64,000 bases of DNA, taken from NCBI GenBank assembly GCA_026129405.1, contig JAHCID010000001.1, positions 651,237-715,236 on the forward strand, written 5' to 3'. Origin of the DNA: a bacterium (lineage in GTDB: Bacteria; Desulfobacterota; Binatia; DP-6). The notes under the pieces are model-generated. The model had not been told where the DNA came from and ran no database searches. It saw only the letters and a program-made list of their open reading frames with translations. Both the position numbers and the translations under genes were made by a program. Shown here piece after piece: positions 1 through 9,713 of the stretch (positions are counted from its first letter, which is position 1; each line of letters begins with the position of its first letter).

Positions 1-1488
1 CCAGCGCTGCACCGGCCGCGGCGCGTAGAAGCGCATCCCCGGGTCGGGCTTGTAGAAGGCGTGCAGCGTGGCGGCGGGCGGCACGCGGCGGTCGATCTGG
101 CGCATGAACGCGGCGAGGCTGCGCGTCCGGGCGACCGGCGGGTGCACGAAGGCGTCGAACGCCATCGTCCAGCCGAGCGCCAGCACGGCGAGGATGGTGA
201 CGACGCGACGCCAGTCCGCCGCCCGCGCGGCGCGCGCGAGAAAGACGCTCGCGATGCCGGCCGCGATCGCGAGCGGCCCCAACAGGGAGCCGACGGCGGA
301 GATCGCATCCTCGACCACGTCGGCGCCGATCGCGTCGCGCGGATCGAGCCACGGACGGAACGGCGCGACGACGTCGACACCCGCCGCGAGCGCGACCACC
401 GCCGCGGCGAGCACGAGCAGCACGGGCGCGTAGAGCGCCGTCGTGAAGCGCAGTGCCGTCGCCACGCGCCCCGTCGGCGGCGGCCCCGCGAGCGCCGCAC
501 CGACGAGCAGCGCGAACGCGGGGAACGCGGGCAGCAGGTAGACGCTGCGCTTCGCGTCGGCGAGCGAGAAGAAGACGAGCGTCACGACCGCCCACGCGAG
601 CGCGAACGCCGCGGCCCGGGCCGCCGGCGTGTCGCCCCGGCGCGGCGGCACCGCGGCGAGCGGCAGCAGCGGGGTCCATGGCAGGAGGCCGACGAGGCCG
701 AGCAGCGGGAGGTAGAGGATGCCGTGCGCGTGGCCGGTCTTGGCGTCGTCGGTGTCGATGAAGCGGAGCCAGTTCTCCTTCGCGACCACCTCGAAGAAGG
801 CGGCCCCGTACTTCATCAGCGCGGCGCCGTACCAGAGCGCCGCGACCGCGCCGGCGACGCCGAGCACGTGGATCGGGCGCAGCCACGCGAGCAGCGAACG
901 GTCCCGGCGCACGGCCATGAGCGCGCCGATCGCGAGCGCCGGAAGCGCGAGCCCCACGGGACCCTTCGCGAGCGCGGCCAACGCGGCGCCGGCGGTGGCG
1001 AGCACGAGCGGCCCGCGCCCGCGGCGGACGAGCGCGAGCGTGAAGCCGGCGAACGTGATCGCGAGGGCGCCGCCGAGGACCATGTCGACGCGGGCCGAGG
1101 TCGCCGCACGCACCCACTCGAACGACGTCGCCAGGACGGCGGCCGCCGGCAGCGCGGCAGCGGGACCGAAGGCCGCCCGCGCGGCGGTCCACGTCGCCGC
1201 GACGCCGGCCGTCGCGGCGATCGCGGACGGCAGGCGCAGCGCTAACTCGGCGCGCTCCGGCAGCACGGCCAGCGCGACGGCCCCGAGCCAGTAGTAGAGC
1301 GGCGGCTTGCGGGCGAGGTCGCCGTCGGGTCGGGCGGGCACGAGCCATTCGCCCGTCCGCTGCATCTCCTGGACCACCATCCCCTCGCGGGGCTCGCCGC
1401 GGGTATAGAAGGGGACCTCGCCGACGCCCGTCAGGTAGAGCATCAGGCAGACGCCGACCAGCAGCATTCCCTCGCGGCGGGCGCTCAT
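1..1488 (-). CDS. GT39/ArnT-like membrane glycosyltransferase (3' end outside window)
   Basis: An open frame runs without a stop from an ATG at 1488 to the left edge, giving 496 residues and lacking the C-terminus. The N-terminus has a hydrophobic segment (residues 8-20), then GEPREGMVVQEM (31-42) and RKPPLYYW (60-67). These are the acidic first loop and following motif of the PMT/ArnT family, which transfers sugars from polyprenyl-phosphate carriers to lipid A, protein or other acceptors at the outer face of the inner membrane. The rest is rich in hydrophobic helices and ends in a soluble segment. Family members are near 550 residues, so roughly 50 are missing. The acceptor cannot be told from sequence. 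The start lies 59 bases from a divergent methyltransferase gene. Confidence 0.85.
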   Translation of the reverse strand, partial: MSARREGMLLVGVCLMLYLTGVGEVPFYTRGEPREGMVVQEMQRTGEWLVPARPDGDLARKPPLYYWLGAVALAVLPERAELALRLPSAIAATAGVAATWTAARAAFGPAAALPAAAVLATSFEWVRAATSARVDMVLGGALAITFAGFTLALVRRGRGPLVLATAGAALAALAKGPVGLALPALAIGALMAVRRDRSLLAWLRPIHVLGVAGAVAALWYGAALMKYGAAFFEVVAKENWLRFIDTDDAKTGHAHGILYLPLLGLVGLLPWTPLLPLAAVPPRRGDTPAARAAAFALAWAVVTLVFFSLADAKRSVYLLPAFPAFALLVGAALAGPPPTGRVATALRFTTALYAPVLLVLAAAVVALAAGVDVVAPFRPWLDPRDAIGADVVEDAISAVGSLLGPLAIAAGIASVFLARAARAADWRRVVTILAVLALGWTMAFDAFVHPPVARTRSLAAFMRQIDRRVPPAATLHAFYKPDPGMRFYAPRPVQRW

Positions 1489-1547
1489 GCCGCAGGGCCC
1501 CACGCTGGACGCGGTGCCCCGCGGAGCGGTAGGGTCCGCGATCCCGC

Positions 1548-2204
1548 ATGGCCCGCCCGGATGCGCCGACCTATGACGCCCATTGGGGTTACCGGACGCT
1601 CGACGCCGAACGCTACGAGCGCCGCCGGTACGGCAGCCCCCTGCGGCGCTGGAACCTGCGCATGCTCGAGCGCACGCTGGCCCGCGCGCTCGAGGGCGTG
1701 ACCCCCGGCGGGCTGGTGCTCGACGCGCCCTGCGGCACGGGCATCCTGGCGCCGTTCCTGCGCAGCCGCGGCTTCCGCGTCGTCGGCGCCGACATCTCGC
1801 CGAACATGCTCGCGGTGGCGCGCGGACGCGCGCAGCCGGTCGACGTCCTGCTCGGCGACGTCGAGCTGCTGCCGGTGCGTGCGAAGAGCGTCGACGCCGT
1901 GGTCGTGAGCCGCTTCCTGATGCACCTGCCGCCGGACCGCCGCGTCGCGGTGCTGCGCACGTTCGCGGCGGCCACGCGCGGCCCCGTGATCGGAATGGTC
2001 TGCCATCCCTACACGTTCAAGACGATGTCGCGCGCCGTGCGCCGCTTCCTGGGGCTCACGAAGAAGACCACCAACCGTCTCACCCGCAAGCAGCTCGAAG
2101 CCGAGGTGGCCGCCGCCGGCCTGCGGCTCGAGCGCGTGCTCGGCGTCAGCCCCGGGTTCTCGGAGAAGTGGATCATCGTGGTCCGCACCGCGGGCCCGCA
2201 GTAA
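1548..2204 (+). CDS. Class I SAM-dependent methyltransferase
   Basis: 218 residues. The SAM-binding motif I VLDAPCGTG lies at residues 57-65, followed by an acidic residue at the end of strand beta2 (VVGADIS) and a motif resembling post II (VEDAV-like VDAVVVSRFLMHL). This is the Methyltransf_11/25 fold, cytoplasmic, with no sign of a membrane segment. A basic C-terminal part (RRFLGLTKKTTNRLTRKQ) may contact the substrate. Methyl acceptor unknown. It sits alone between a divergent glycosyltransferase and enolase, 39 bases upstream of the latter, so cotranscription with eno is possible. Confidence 0.8.
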   Translation: MARPDAPTYDAHWGYRTLDAERYERRRYGSPLRRWNLRMLERTLARALEGVTPGGLVLDAPCGTGILAPFLRSRGFRVVGADISPNMLAVARGRAQPVDVLLGDVELLPVRAKSVDAVVVSRFLMHLPPDRRVAVLRTFAAATRGPVIGMVCHPYTFKTMSRAVRRFLGLTKKTTNRLTRKQLEAEVAAAGLRLERVLGVSPGFSEKWIIVVRTAGPQ

Positions 2205-3515
<1,311 letters not shown>

Positions 3516-3530
3516 GACGGTCGGGTGCGC

Positions 3531-4346
3531 TCACGCCCAGCGGATGCGCCGGTAGTCGAACCGCGTCTCGATCGCCCCCAGCTTCACGATCGCGAAGTAC
3601 GGCGACAGGTCGAAGTCGCGCGGCGTGATCAGCTGGGGGCGGTTGCGGTGGAACAACGCCGGGTAGGGCGCGCGGCGGAGGCCGAGGCGGTGCAGCCAGC
3701 CGTCGGGCGACGGACCGTCGACGGGCGTCACTTGCGGCAGGATCGGATAGCCGACGTTCTGCAGCGCGCGCGCGATCATCGACGAGCAGATCACTTCCTT
3801 GGTGAGCTGATTGCCCATTTCGAGGGCCCGACGGCGGAAGCGGCTCGGGATCAGCGAGACGGGGAAGAAGTAGCGCGCGAGCTCGAGGAAGTTGTCGACG
3901 TCGTAGCGCTCGCCGAGCTGCGCGATGAGCTCGTCGACGACCCGCTGCCGGTGCTCGTCGCTGAGACCGACCGGGCGACAGATGCGCAGGTTCAGGTGCA
4001 CGTACTTGGTGACCGGCGACGCGATGACGCCGCTCTCCATGAGCGCTTCGACCATGAGGTGCCGCGCGTCGGCGCCGTATTGCAGCTCGAGCTCCGCGCG
4101 CCGGCTCGGGAAGCGCTTCCACAGCTCGTCGCCGACGTAGAGCGCCGCGTGCGACCACGAGCTTTGCGTCATGTACTTGATGACCTGGCTGACGCGCTGA
4201 TCGCCGTCGACGAGGATGACGTCGCCCTTGTGCGCCGTCGCCCGCAGCTGCTCGGCGTTGGTCGGCAGGATGCGCAGGTAGGTGCGTCGCGGCTTGGTGA
4301 GGTGCCGCGCGGCCCACTCGATCAACCCGTCGCGAAGCCGACCCAT
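3531..4346 (-). CDS. YiiX/YebB-like permuted NlpC/P60 cysteine hydrolase
   Basis: 271 residues. GDVILV (41-46) and SHAALYVGD with His66 form the first half of a circularly permuted papain-like active site; Glu100 (LMVEAL) and Cys187 in EVICSSMIARAL supply the second half. This His-first, Cys-last order is characteristic of the YiiX/LRAT-like group, whose members cleave or transfer amide or ester bonds in lipids or peptides. No signal peptide is evident, but the N-terminus is basic and amphipathic. Substrate unknown. Its ATG is separated by only two bases from the divergent MutY start. Confidence 0.75.
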   Translation of the reverse strand: MGRLRDGLIEWAARHLTKPRRTYLRILPTNAEQLRATAHKGDVILVDGDQRVSQVIKYMTQSSWSHAALYVGDELWKRFPSRRAELELQYGADARHLMVEALMESGVIASPVTKYVHLNLRICRPVGLSDEHRQRVVDELIAQLGERYDVDNFLELARYFFPVSLIPSRFRRRALEMGNQLTKEVICSSMIARALQNVGYPILPQVTPVDGPSPDGWLHRLGLRRAPYPALFHRNRPQLITPRDFDLSPYFAIVKLGAIETRFDYRRIRWA

Positions 4347-4348
4347 CG

Positions 4349-5050
4349 ATGGCCCGTAGTGTAACGCGTCGCCGAGCGAGTCCCCAGCGCAAACCCGTTG
4401 CGCTCTCGGATACGGCGAAGGCGTTCCGTCGCCGGCTCCTGCGCTGGTACGGCCGCCACAAGCGCGACCTCCCCTGGCGCGGCTCGACCGATCCCTACGC
4501 GGTGCTGGTCTCGGAGATCATGCTCCAGCAAACCCAGGTCGTCCGGGTAGCCGAGTATTTCCCGCGCTTTCTGGCGGCCTATCCGACCCTCGAGGACCTC
4601 GCCGCCGCCCCCGCCGACGCCGTGCGCGACAGCTGGGCCGGCCTCGGCTACTACGCCCGCGCGCGGAATCTCCACGCCGCAGCGCAGCACGTGGTCGCGG
4701 AGCTGGACGGCGTGTTCCCGTCGGAGGCGCGCGACCTGCGACGCCTGCCCGGCATCGGGCGCTACACCGCCGCGGCGGTGGCGAGCCTCGCGTTCGGCCG
4801 CGACGTGGCGACGGTCGACACCAACATCGACCGCGTCATCGGTCGCGTGTTCCGCGTGCGCGGGAAGGCGAAGTCGTCGCGGCGCGCGAAGCGCATCTGG
4901 GGGTTGGCCGAGGCGCTGGTGCCGCGCGGGCGGTCGTCGGACTGGAACCAGGCACTGATGGACCTCGGGGCGACCGTCTGCGTGGCGCGCGCGCCCCGCT
5001 GCCCGGCGTGCCCGGTGCGACGGGCGTGCGGGACGGCGGCGGTGGAGTGA
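4349..5050 (+). CDS. MutY-family DNA glycosylase without C-terminal domain
   Basis: 233 residues. The HhH-GPD fold is clear: SEIMLQQTQV with catalytic Glu56, the hairpin LPGIGRYTAAA with Tyr139, Asp157 in VDTN, and a [4Fe-4S] loop of four cysteines (211, 218, 221, 227; C-X6-C-X2-C-X5-C). Typical MutY (about 350 residues) removes adenine opposite 8-oxoguanine and has a C-terminal Nudix-like domain that reads 8-oxoG; this protein stops straight after the cluster. The QQTQ motif and Tyr in the hairpin favour adenine glycosylase, but length and tail resemble the archaeal T/G glycosylase Mig, so substrate is uncertain. Weak or no ribosome-binding site. Confidence 0.85.
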   Translation: MARSVTRRRASPQRKPVALSDTAKAFRRRLLRWYGRHKRDLPWRGSTDPYAVLVSEIMLQQTQVVRVAEYFPRFLAAYPTLEDLAAAPADAVRDSWAGLGYYARARNLHAAAQHVVAELDGVFPSEARDLRRLPGIGRYTAAAVASLAFGRDVATVDTNIDRVIGRVFRVRGKAKSSRRAKRIWGLAEALVPRGRSSDWNQALMDLGATVCVARAPRCPACPVRRACGTAAVE

Positions 5051-5152
5051 CGCCTGCCGCCGACGGCGTGCAGGGCCGCGACGGCATCGGGCCGGCCGCG
5101 ACGTCGCCGTCTCCGTCCGCATCGCCGAGAGGGCCCATGCTACCCTCATCCC

Positions 5153-5575
5153 ATGCACCCCCACGTCACCCTCATCACGCTCGCCGTCGACGACCTCGAG
5201 CGCGCCGTCGGCTTCTACCGCGACGGCCTCGGTCTCCCGACGAAGGGGATCGTCGGCACCGAGATCGAAAACGGTGCCGCGGCGTTCTTCGAGCTCCACG
5301 CCGGGCTGCGGCTCGGGCTGTGGCCGCGGCGGAGCCTGGCCGCCGACACCGGCCTGCCCGTCGGGCCGCGGAGCGCGACGGAGTTCTCGATCGCGCACAA
5401 CGTCGACTCGCAGGCGGAGGTCGACGCGGTGATGGCGCAGGCGGAGCGCGCCGGGGCGCGCGTCGTCACGCCGGCGCGGGCGACGTTCTACGGCGGCTAC
5501 GCCGGCTACTTCCAGGATCCGGACGGACACCTCTGGGAAGTCGCGTTCAACCCCGACCTCGCGTCGCTCGGCTGA
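5153..5575 (+). CDS. VOC-family (glyoxalase/bleomycin-resistance fold) protein
   Basis: 140 residues. Two beta-alpha-beta-beta-beta modules: the first starts with HVTLITLAVDDLERAVGFYRDGLGL, the second ends with GGYAGYFQDPDGHLWEVAFNP. The latter Glu (HLWEV) is the usual metal ligand of the family. Members include metal-dependent lyases, isomerases and dioxygenases as well as binding proteins, so a reaction cannot be assigned. It lies about 100 bases after mutY and 53 bases before the alcohol dehydrogenase. Confidence 0.8.
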   Translation: MHPHVTLITLAVDDLERAVGFYRDGLGLPTKGIVGTEIENGAAAFFELHAGLRLGLWPRRSLAADTGLPVGPRSATEFSIAHNVDSQAEVDAVMAQAERAGARVVTPARATFYGGYAGYFQDPDGHLWEVAFNPDLASLG

Positions 5576-5628
5576 ATTCGGCCCCGATCCGATTGCCTCT
5601 TTCCGGAGGATCGGTATGCAGAACCATC

Positions 5629-6681
5629 ATGCGCGCCGCTCGGATGCACGCCTACGACCAGCCCCTCGTGCTCGAAGACGTGCCGATCCCGGATCTCGCC
5701 GCCGACGAGGTGCTGGTGAAGGTCGGCGCCGCGGGCATGTGCCGCACCGACGTGCAGCTCGTCGACGGCTACTTCCGGAAGTATGCCGAGATGACGTTCC
5801 CGGTGACGCCCGGGCACGAGATCGCCGGCACGGTGGAGAAGGTCGGCAGCCTGGTGAAGGGGTTCCAGGAGGGGGCTCAGGTGGTCGTCGTCGGCGGCTG
5901 GGGCGACGAGACGTGCCGCCACTGCCATCGCGGCGACACGCACATCTGCGCGCACGGGCGCTGGCCCGGCTTCGGTCCGTACGGCGGCTACGGCGAGTAC
6001 GTGCCGGTCCCCGCGCGCTACGCGATCGAGGTCGATGCGCGCTTCGGTCTTTCGGCCGAGGAGCTCGCGCCGCTCACCGACGCCGGTCTCACGCCCTATC
6101 GCGGCATCAAGAAGCTGCGCGACGCCGGGGCGCTCGGGCCGAATCGCGTCCTCGCCGTGTTCGGCGTCGGCGGGCTGGGCTCGTACGCCGTGCAGTACGC
6201 GAAGCTGCTCGGCGGCGGCGCCACCGTCGTCGCCTTCGCGCGCAACGAGGAGAAGCTCGCCATCGCCCGGGATTTCGGCGCCGATCACGTCGTCGGCACG
6301 CGGGGGCGGTCGCTCGACGACGTGCGCAGGGAGCTGACCCGGCTGGCGGGGCAGGGCGAGGTCGACGCGGTGATCGACTGCGCCGGCGCGACGGAGATGC
6401 TGCAGCTCGGGTTCGGCCTGCTCGCCATCGCCGGCCACTACGCATCGGTCGGGCTCGTCGGCGATCGCATCGACATACCGCTCTTCCCGTTCGTCGCGCG
6501 CGAGTACACCTACCACGGCTCGTTCTGGGGCAACTACAACGACCTCGCCGAGGTGGTCGCACTCGCGCGGCAGGGGAAGGTCCGGCACGCGGTGAAGGTC
6601 ATCCGCTTCGAGGACATCAACGCGAACCTCGAGCTGCTCCGCACCGGCGCCGTCGTCGGTCGCGCCGTCGTCAAGTACTGA
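5629..6681 (+). CDS. Zinc-dependent NAD(P) alcohol dehydrogenase, Sulfolobus-type zinc site
   Basis: 350 residues in the medium-chain dehydrogenase family. Catalytic zinc ligands appear to be Cys38 (GMCRTD), His63 (PGHE) and Asp151 (LTDAG). The structural zinc loop has Asp93, Cys96, Cys99 and Cys107, the same 3-3-8 spacing as Sulfolobus solfataricus ADH, where a Glu holds the first position. The Rossmann motif is GVGGLG. Substrate is probably a primary or secondary alcohol. The start MRAARMHAYDQP was chosen for homology and frame; a strong GGAGGA at 5605-5610 is placed ideally for an out-of-frame ATG at 5616, not for this ATG. Confidence 0.9.
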   Translation: MRAARMHAYDQPLVLEDVPIPDLAADEVLVKVGAAGMCRTDVQLVDGYFRKYAEMTFPVTPGHEIAGTVEKVGSLVKGFQEGAQVVVVGGWGDETCRHCHRGDTHICAHGRWPGFGPYGGYGEYVPVPARYAIEVDARFGLSAEELAPLTDAGLTPYRGIKKLRDAGALGPNRVLAVFGVGGLGSYAVQYAKLLGGGATVVAFARNEEKLAIARDFGADHVVGTRGRSLDDVRRELTRLAGQGEVDAVIDCAGATEMLQLGFGLLAIAGHYASVGLVGDRIDIPLFPFVAREYTYHGSFWGNYNDLAEVVALARQGKVRHAVKVIRFEDINANLELLRTGAVVGRAVVKY

Positions 6682-6699
6682 GCGCCGCCGGCGGGGCGG

Positions 6700-6954
6700 T
6701 CACAGCAGCGCCCGGATGCGCTGGTAGCCCCGCTGGATCTCTTCGAGGAGGAGTCGGGTCGCGGCGCCGACGTCACCGGCGGCGTGGCCTGCCTCGCGCC
6801 CGACGACGGCCGTCTCGGCGCGCAGATGCTCCCAGCGCTTCTCGAGCGCCTCCCACTCGTCGCGGGCGTCGGCCTTCGCCAGATGCAGGCGGACGCGCAG
6901 CTCGTCCCGCTGCGTCTTCAGCTGCTCCACGATCTTCGCAAGCTCTCCGGCCAT
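6700..6954 (-). CDS. Small coiled-coil protein
   Basis: 84 residues. The start at 6954 is preceded by a near-perfect ribosome-binding site (GGAAGGAGG, six bases before ATG), which is better than the longer frame starting at 6999. The sequence is almost all helical with heptad-like spacing (KIVEQLKTQRDELRVRLHLA, then WEALEKRWEHLRAE), highly charged in the middle and hydrophobic at the C-terminus. No family recognised. It resembles short helical or coiled-coil proteins often seen as standalone genes. It converges on the alcohol dehydrogenase with an 18-base gap. Confidence 0.7.
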   Translation of the reverse strand: MAGELAKIVEQLKTQRDELRVRLHLAKADARDEWEALEKRWEHLRAETAVVGREAGHAAGDVGAATRLLLEEIQRGYQRIRALL

Positions 6955-7136
6955 GACGGTCCTCCTTCCACTCGATCCGCGAAGCCAGCGGCGTGCCATC
7001 GAGAAGACGCCGCCGCGCCGGGGCTGCGTGGCAGGCGCGCGACGCTGCGAGCGGCGCCGTCCGACGGCTGGGAATACCCGCTCGCATCAGAGGGAGCCTG
7101 GACAGCGGCGCGAAGGCTGGTACGACCACGCTGCGG

Positions 7137-8624
7137 ATGGGACGCGAGATCGATCGTGAGAGCTTCACCGAGGCGGAGTTCGAGCGCTTCTCCGCCCGGC
7201 TTCGCGCCGGCGTCGCGGCTCTCGACGCCCTGCTGGGTCGCCCCGGTTTCGGCGAGGGACCGACCACCGTGGGGGCGGAGCTCGAGCTGTGCCTGATCGA
7301 CGCCGCCGGACGGCCGCTGCCGCGCAATCGTGCGGTCCTCGATGCCGCCGCGCATCCCCGCCTGACGCTCGAGGCGGACCGCTTCAACATCGAGTGCAAC
7401 ACCGCACCGGTGCCGCTCCGCGGGCGGCCCTTCGCGGCCCTCCGCCGCGACCTCGACGACGTGCTCGGAGCGCTCGAGGTGGCCGCCGCCGCGCAGGGCG
7501 CAGGCCCGGTCGCGATCGGCATCCTGCCCACCTTGCGTCCCGACGACCTGACGCCCGCCGCGATCACCGAGAGCCCGCGCTACCGGGCGCTCTCGCACGG
7601 TCTGCGACGCCTGCGCCAGGAGGCGTTCACGATCGCGATCGACGGACCCGAGCCGCTGACGACGACGTACGACGACGTCACCGCCGAGGGGGCGAACACC
7701 TCGTGGCAGGTGCATCTGCGCGTGTCGCCCGCAGCGTTCGCCCGCACCTACAACGCGGCGCAGATCGCCACCGCACCGGTGCTCGCCGTCGCCGGGAACT
7801 CGCCCACGTTCCTCGGGCACCGCCTGTGGGACGAGACGCGCGTGGCGCTCTACCGGCAGTCGGTCGACGATCGCGTCGACGCCGAGCCCGAGGATTGGCG
7901 CCCGGCGCGCGTCACCTTCGGGCACGGCTGGGTGCGGCGTGGCGCTGCGGAGCTGTTCGCGGAGAGCGTGGCGCTGCACGCACCGTTGCTCGCCGCGGTC
8001 GACGCCGAGGATCCGGACGCGGTGCGCGCTGCCGGCGGTGTGCCGCAGCTGTGGGAGCTGCGCCTGCATCACGGCACGGTCTGGCGCTGGAATCGCGCCG
8101 TCTACGACGCCGCCGGCGGCGGCCACCTGCGCATCGAGTTCCGCGCCCTGCCCGCCGGCCCGACCGTGATCGACATGCTCGCCAACACGGCCTTCCTCCT
8201 CGGCCTGACGCTGGCGCTCGCGCCCGATGCGGATCGGCTGGTGACCCGCCTGACGTTCGGGCAGGCGCGTCGCAACTTCTACGCGGCCGCCCGCCACGGC
8301 GTCGACGCCGAGCTGCTGTGGCCGCACGACGAGGCGCCGTCGCCGCGCCGCTGCTCGGTGGCGACGCTGGTGCCGGAGCTCCTGCCGCTGGCGCGCACGG
8401 CGCTGTGCGACGCCGGAGTCGCACCCGACGAGGTCGATCCCCTGCTCGCGGCGATCGCGGCGCGCACGGCGCGACGTCGCACCGGAGCGCGCTGGCAGAC
8501 CGCGGCGCTCGCGGCCTTCGAGGGCACGGCGGATCGGCCGACGGCTCTCAGGCGGATGCTGGCACGCTATCGTGCGCTCGCTGCGACCGGCGCGCCCGTG
8601 CACGACTGGCCGCTGCCGGTGTAG
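7137..8624 (+). CDS. Glutamate-cysteine ligase family 2 (GCS2/YbdK-like) protein
   Basis: 495 residues from ATG 7137 (MGREIDRESF). An open frame extends to 6993, but the extra residues are low-complexity. The GCS2 ATP-grasp-like fold is indicated by TVGAELELCLIDAAG, then LEADRFNIECNTAPV with conserved acidic residues, NTSWQVHLRV, and HLRIEFRALPAGPT. GCS2 members join an amino acid to glutamate or a similar carboxylate (for example YbdK) and act in the cytosol. This protein is longer than YbdK (about 370 residues), with an extra C-terminal helical domain from about residue 390. The actual substrate pair is unknown. Between genes 6 to 8 and this gene lies a featureless 180-base gap. Confidence 0.7.
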   Translation: MGREIDRESFTEAEFERFSARLRAGVAALDALLGRPGFGEGPTTVGAELELCLIDAAGRPLPRNRAVLDAAAHPRLTLEADRFNIECNTAPVPLRGRPFAALRRDLDDVLGALEVAAAAQGAGPVAIGILPTLRPDDLTPAAITESPRYRALSHGLRRLRQEAFTIAIDGPEPLTTTYDDVTAEGANTSWQVHLRVSPAAFARTYNAAQIATAPVLAVAGNSPTFLGHRLWDETRVALYRQSVDDRVDAEPEDWRPARVTFGHGWVRRGAAELFAESVALHAPLLAAVDAEDPDAVRAAGGVPQLWELRLHHGTVWRWNRAVYDAAGGGHLRIEFRALPAGPTVIDMLANTAFLLGLTLALAPDADRLVTRLTFGQARRNFYAAARHGVDAELLWPHDEAPSPRRCSVATLVPELLPLARTALCDAGVAPDEVDPLLAAIAARTARRRTGARWQTAALAAFEGTADRPTALRRMLARYRALAATGAPVHDWPLPV

Positions 8625-8665
8625 GGCCGTGCACCGGCGCGACGGTCGGTGGTAGGGATCGGGAC

Positions 8666-9214
8666 ATGTGGCGAGCCGTCGCGCTGCTGCTTCTGGCCGG
8701 CTTCGCGTCCGAGGGCAGCGCCGCTGCCGGCGGCGGGATCGAGGAGATGATCCGCCGGGACCCTGCGCTCGCCGCGCTCGATCGCCGCATGGCCGAGGTC
8801 TACGCCGCCGCCTCGAAGAAGACGCCGCCAGCGGCGAAGGCCGAGCAGCACGGCTGGGTGAAGCGGCGCGACGACTGCTGGAAGGCCGAGGACGAGGTCG
8901 CCTGCGTCCGCGACGCCTACCGCCGGCGCATCGCCGAGCTCCAGGCGCGCTTCCGGCTCGTGCCGTCGAAAGGGCCCTTCACCTGGCAGTGCGACGACAA
9001 CGCCGCCAGCGAGTTCGCGGTCACGTTCTTCGAGACCGATCCGGCGACGCTGATCGCCGAGCACGCCGGCGAGACGTCGCTCATGTACCAGGCGCCGAGC
9101 GGCAGCGGCGCGCGCTACGAGGGACGCAACGAGAGCTACTGGGAGCACCGAGGCGAGGCGACGATCCGGTGGGGGGACGATGCCCCCGAGCTGCGCTGCC
9201 GATCGCTGCGATGA
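8666..9214 (+). CDS. Secreted LprI-MliC fusion (predicted lysozyme inhibitor)
   Basis: 182 residues. A signal peptide (MWRAVALLLLAGFASEGSAA) is followed by an LprI-like module (about residues 25-95: RDPALAALDRRMAEVY, two cysteines in DDCWKAEDEVACV, YRRRIAEL) and an MliC-like module (about 105-180: FTWQCDDNAASEFAVTFFE, ending ELRC). LprI and MliC domains both inhibit lysozymes in characterised proteins, LprI in Mycobacterium and MliC as the membrane-bound inhibitor of c-type lysozyme. Location is predicted periplasmic; no lipobox is seen. The protein probably guards peptidoglycan against host or predator lysozyme. Confidence 0.75.
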   Translation: MWRAVALLLLAGFASEGSAAAGGGIEEMIRRDPALAALDRRMAEVYAAASKKTPPAAKAEQHGWVKRRDDCWKAEDEVACVRDAYRRRIAELQARFRLVPSKGPFTWQCDDNAASEFAVTFFETDPATLIAEHAGETSLMYQAPSGSGARYEGRNESYWEHRGEATIRWGDDAPELRCRSLR

Positions 9215-9280
9215 GACGAGGCTGCCGCGGCGAGCTCGAGCCGTTGCGGTGCGCCGCCCGCGCGAGGCAGAACGGCGGGC

Positions 9281-9649
9281 ATGGCCGTCTTCCGCGGAGC
9301 GCAGAATCGGGTCCACAGCCTGGAGGGCAACCACGTCGCCGGCGTCGCCACGCCGACCTCGGGGGCGCGTCAGGTCGAGATGTGGCGCGGCCGCATGGAC
9401 GCGGGATCGGCGACGCCGCCGCACAGCCATGACACCGAGGAGGTCGTGCTGTTCCTCAGCGGCAGCGGCCGCGCGACCGTGAGCGATCGCGCGGTCCGCT
9501 GGGCCGCGGGAGACACGCTCGTCCTGCCGCCCGGCGAGGTGCATCAGCTCTTTGCCGAGACGGCGAGCGAGTTCGTCTCCGCCATGCCGGGCGGCGGCAC
9601 GGTGAAGCTGCCGGACGGCGAGGTGATCGAGCTGCCGTGGCGGACGTGA
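9281..9649 (+). CDS. Cupin-domain protein
   Basis: 122 residues, a single cupin barrel. Motif 1 reads TPPHSHDTEEVVLFLSGSG, with the metal-binding HxH and Glu, and motif 2 PPGEVHQLF, with the last His. Such small cupins are metal-dependent isomerases, dioxygenases or sensors; no reaction is assignable. It precedes a second, longer cupin by 64 bases, and a 6-bp GC hairpin lies between them. Confidence 0.8.
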   Translation: MAVFRGAQNRVHSLEGNHVAGVATPTSGARQVEMWRGRMDAGSATPPHSHDTEEVVLFLSGSGRATVSDRAVRWAAGDTLVLPPGEVHQLFAETASEFVSAMPGGGTVKLPDGEVIELPWRT

Positions 9650-9713
9650 CGCCCGCCGACGGGCGGCTTCCGTGCGATCGTCGCACCGTCCCATGACGTG
9701 AAGGGAGACCCGC

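Noticed and set aside
61-1245. Plus-strand open frame of 394 codons
   Set aside because: It is the antisense shadow of the GT39 glycosyltransferase, which carries family motifs, and its product is almost all Arg, Glu, Gly and Ala.
5616-6956. Plus-strand frame at ATG 5616 with a perfect ribosome-binding site
   Set aside because: The translation is Arg-rich with no motif and would displace a clear alcohol dehydrogenase in the next frame. The site is kept only as an oddity.
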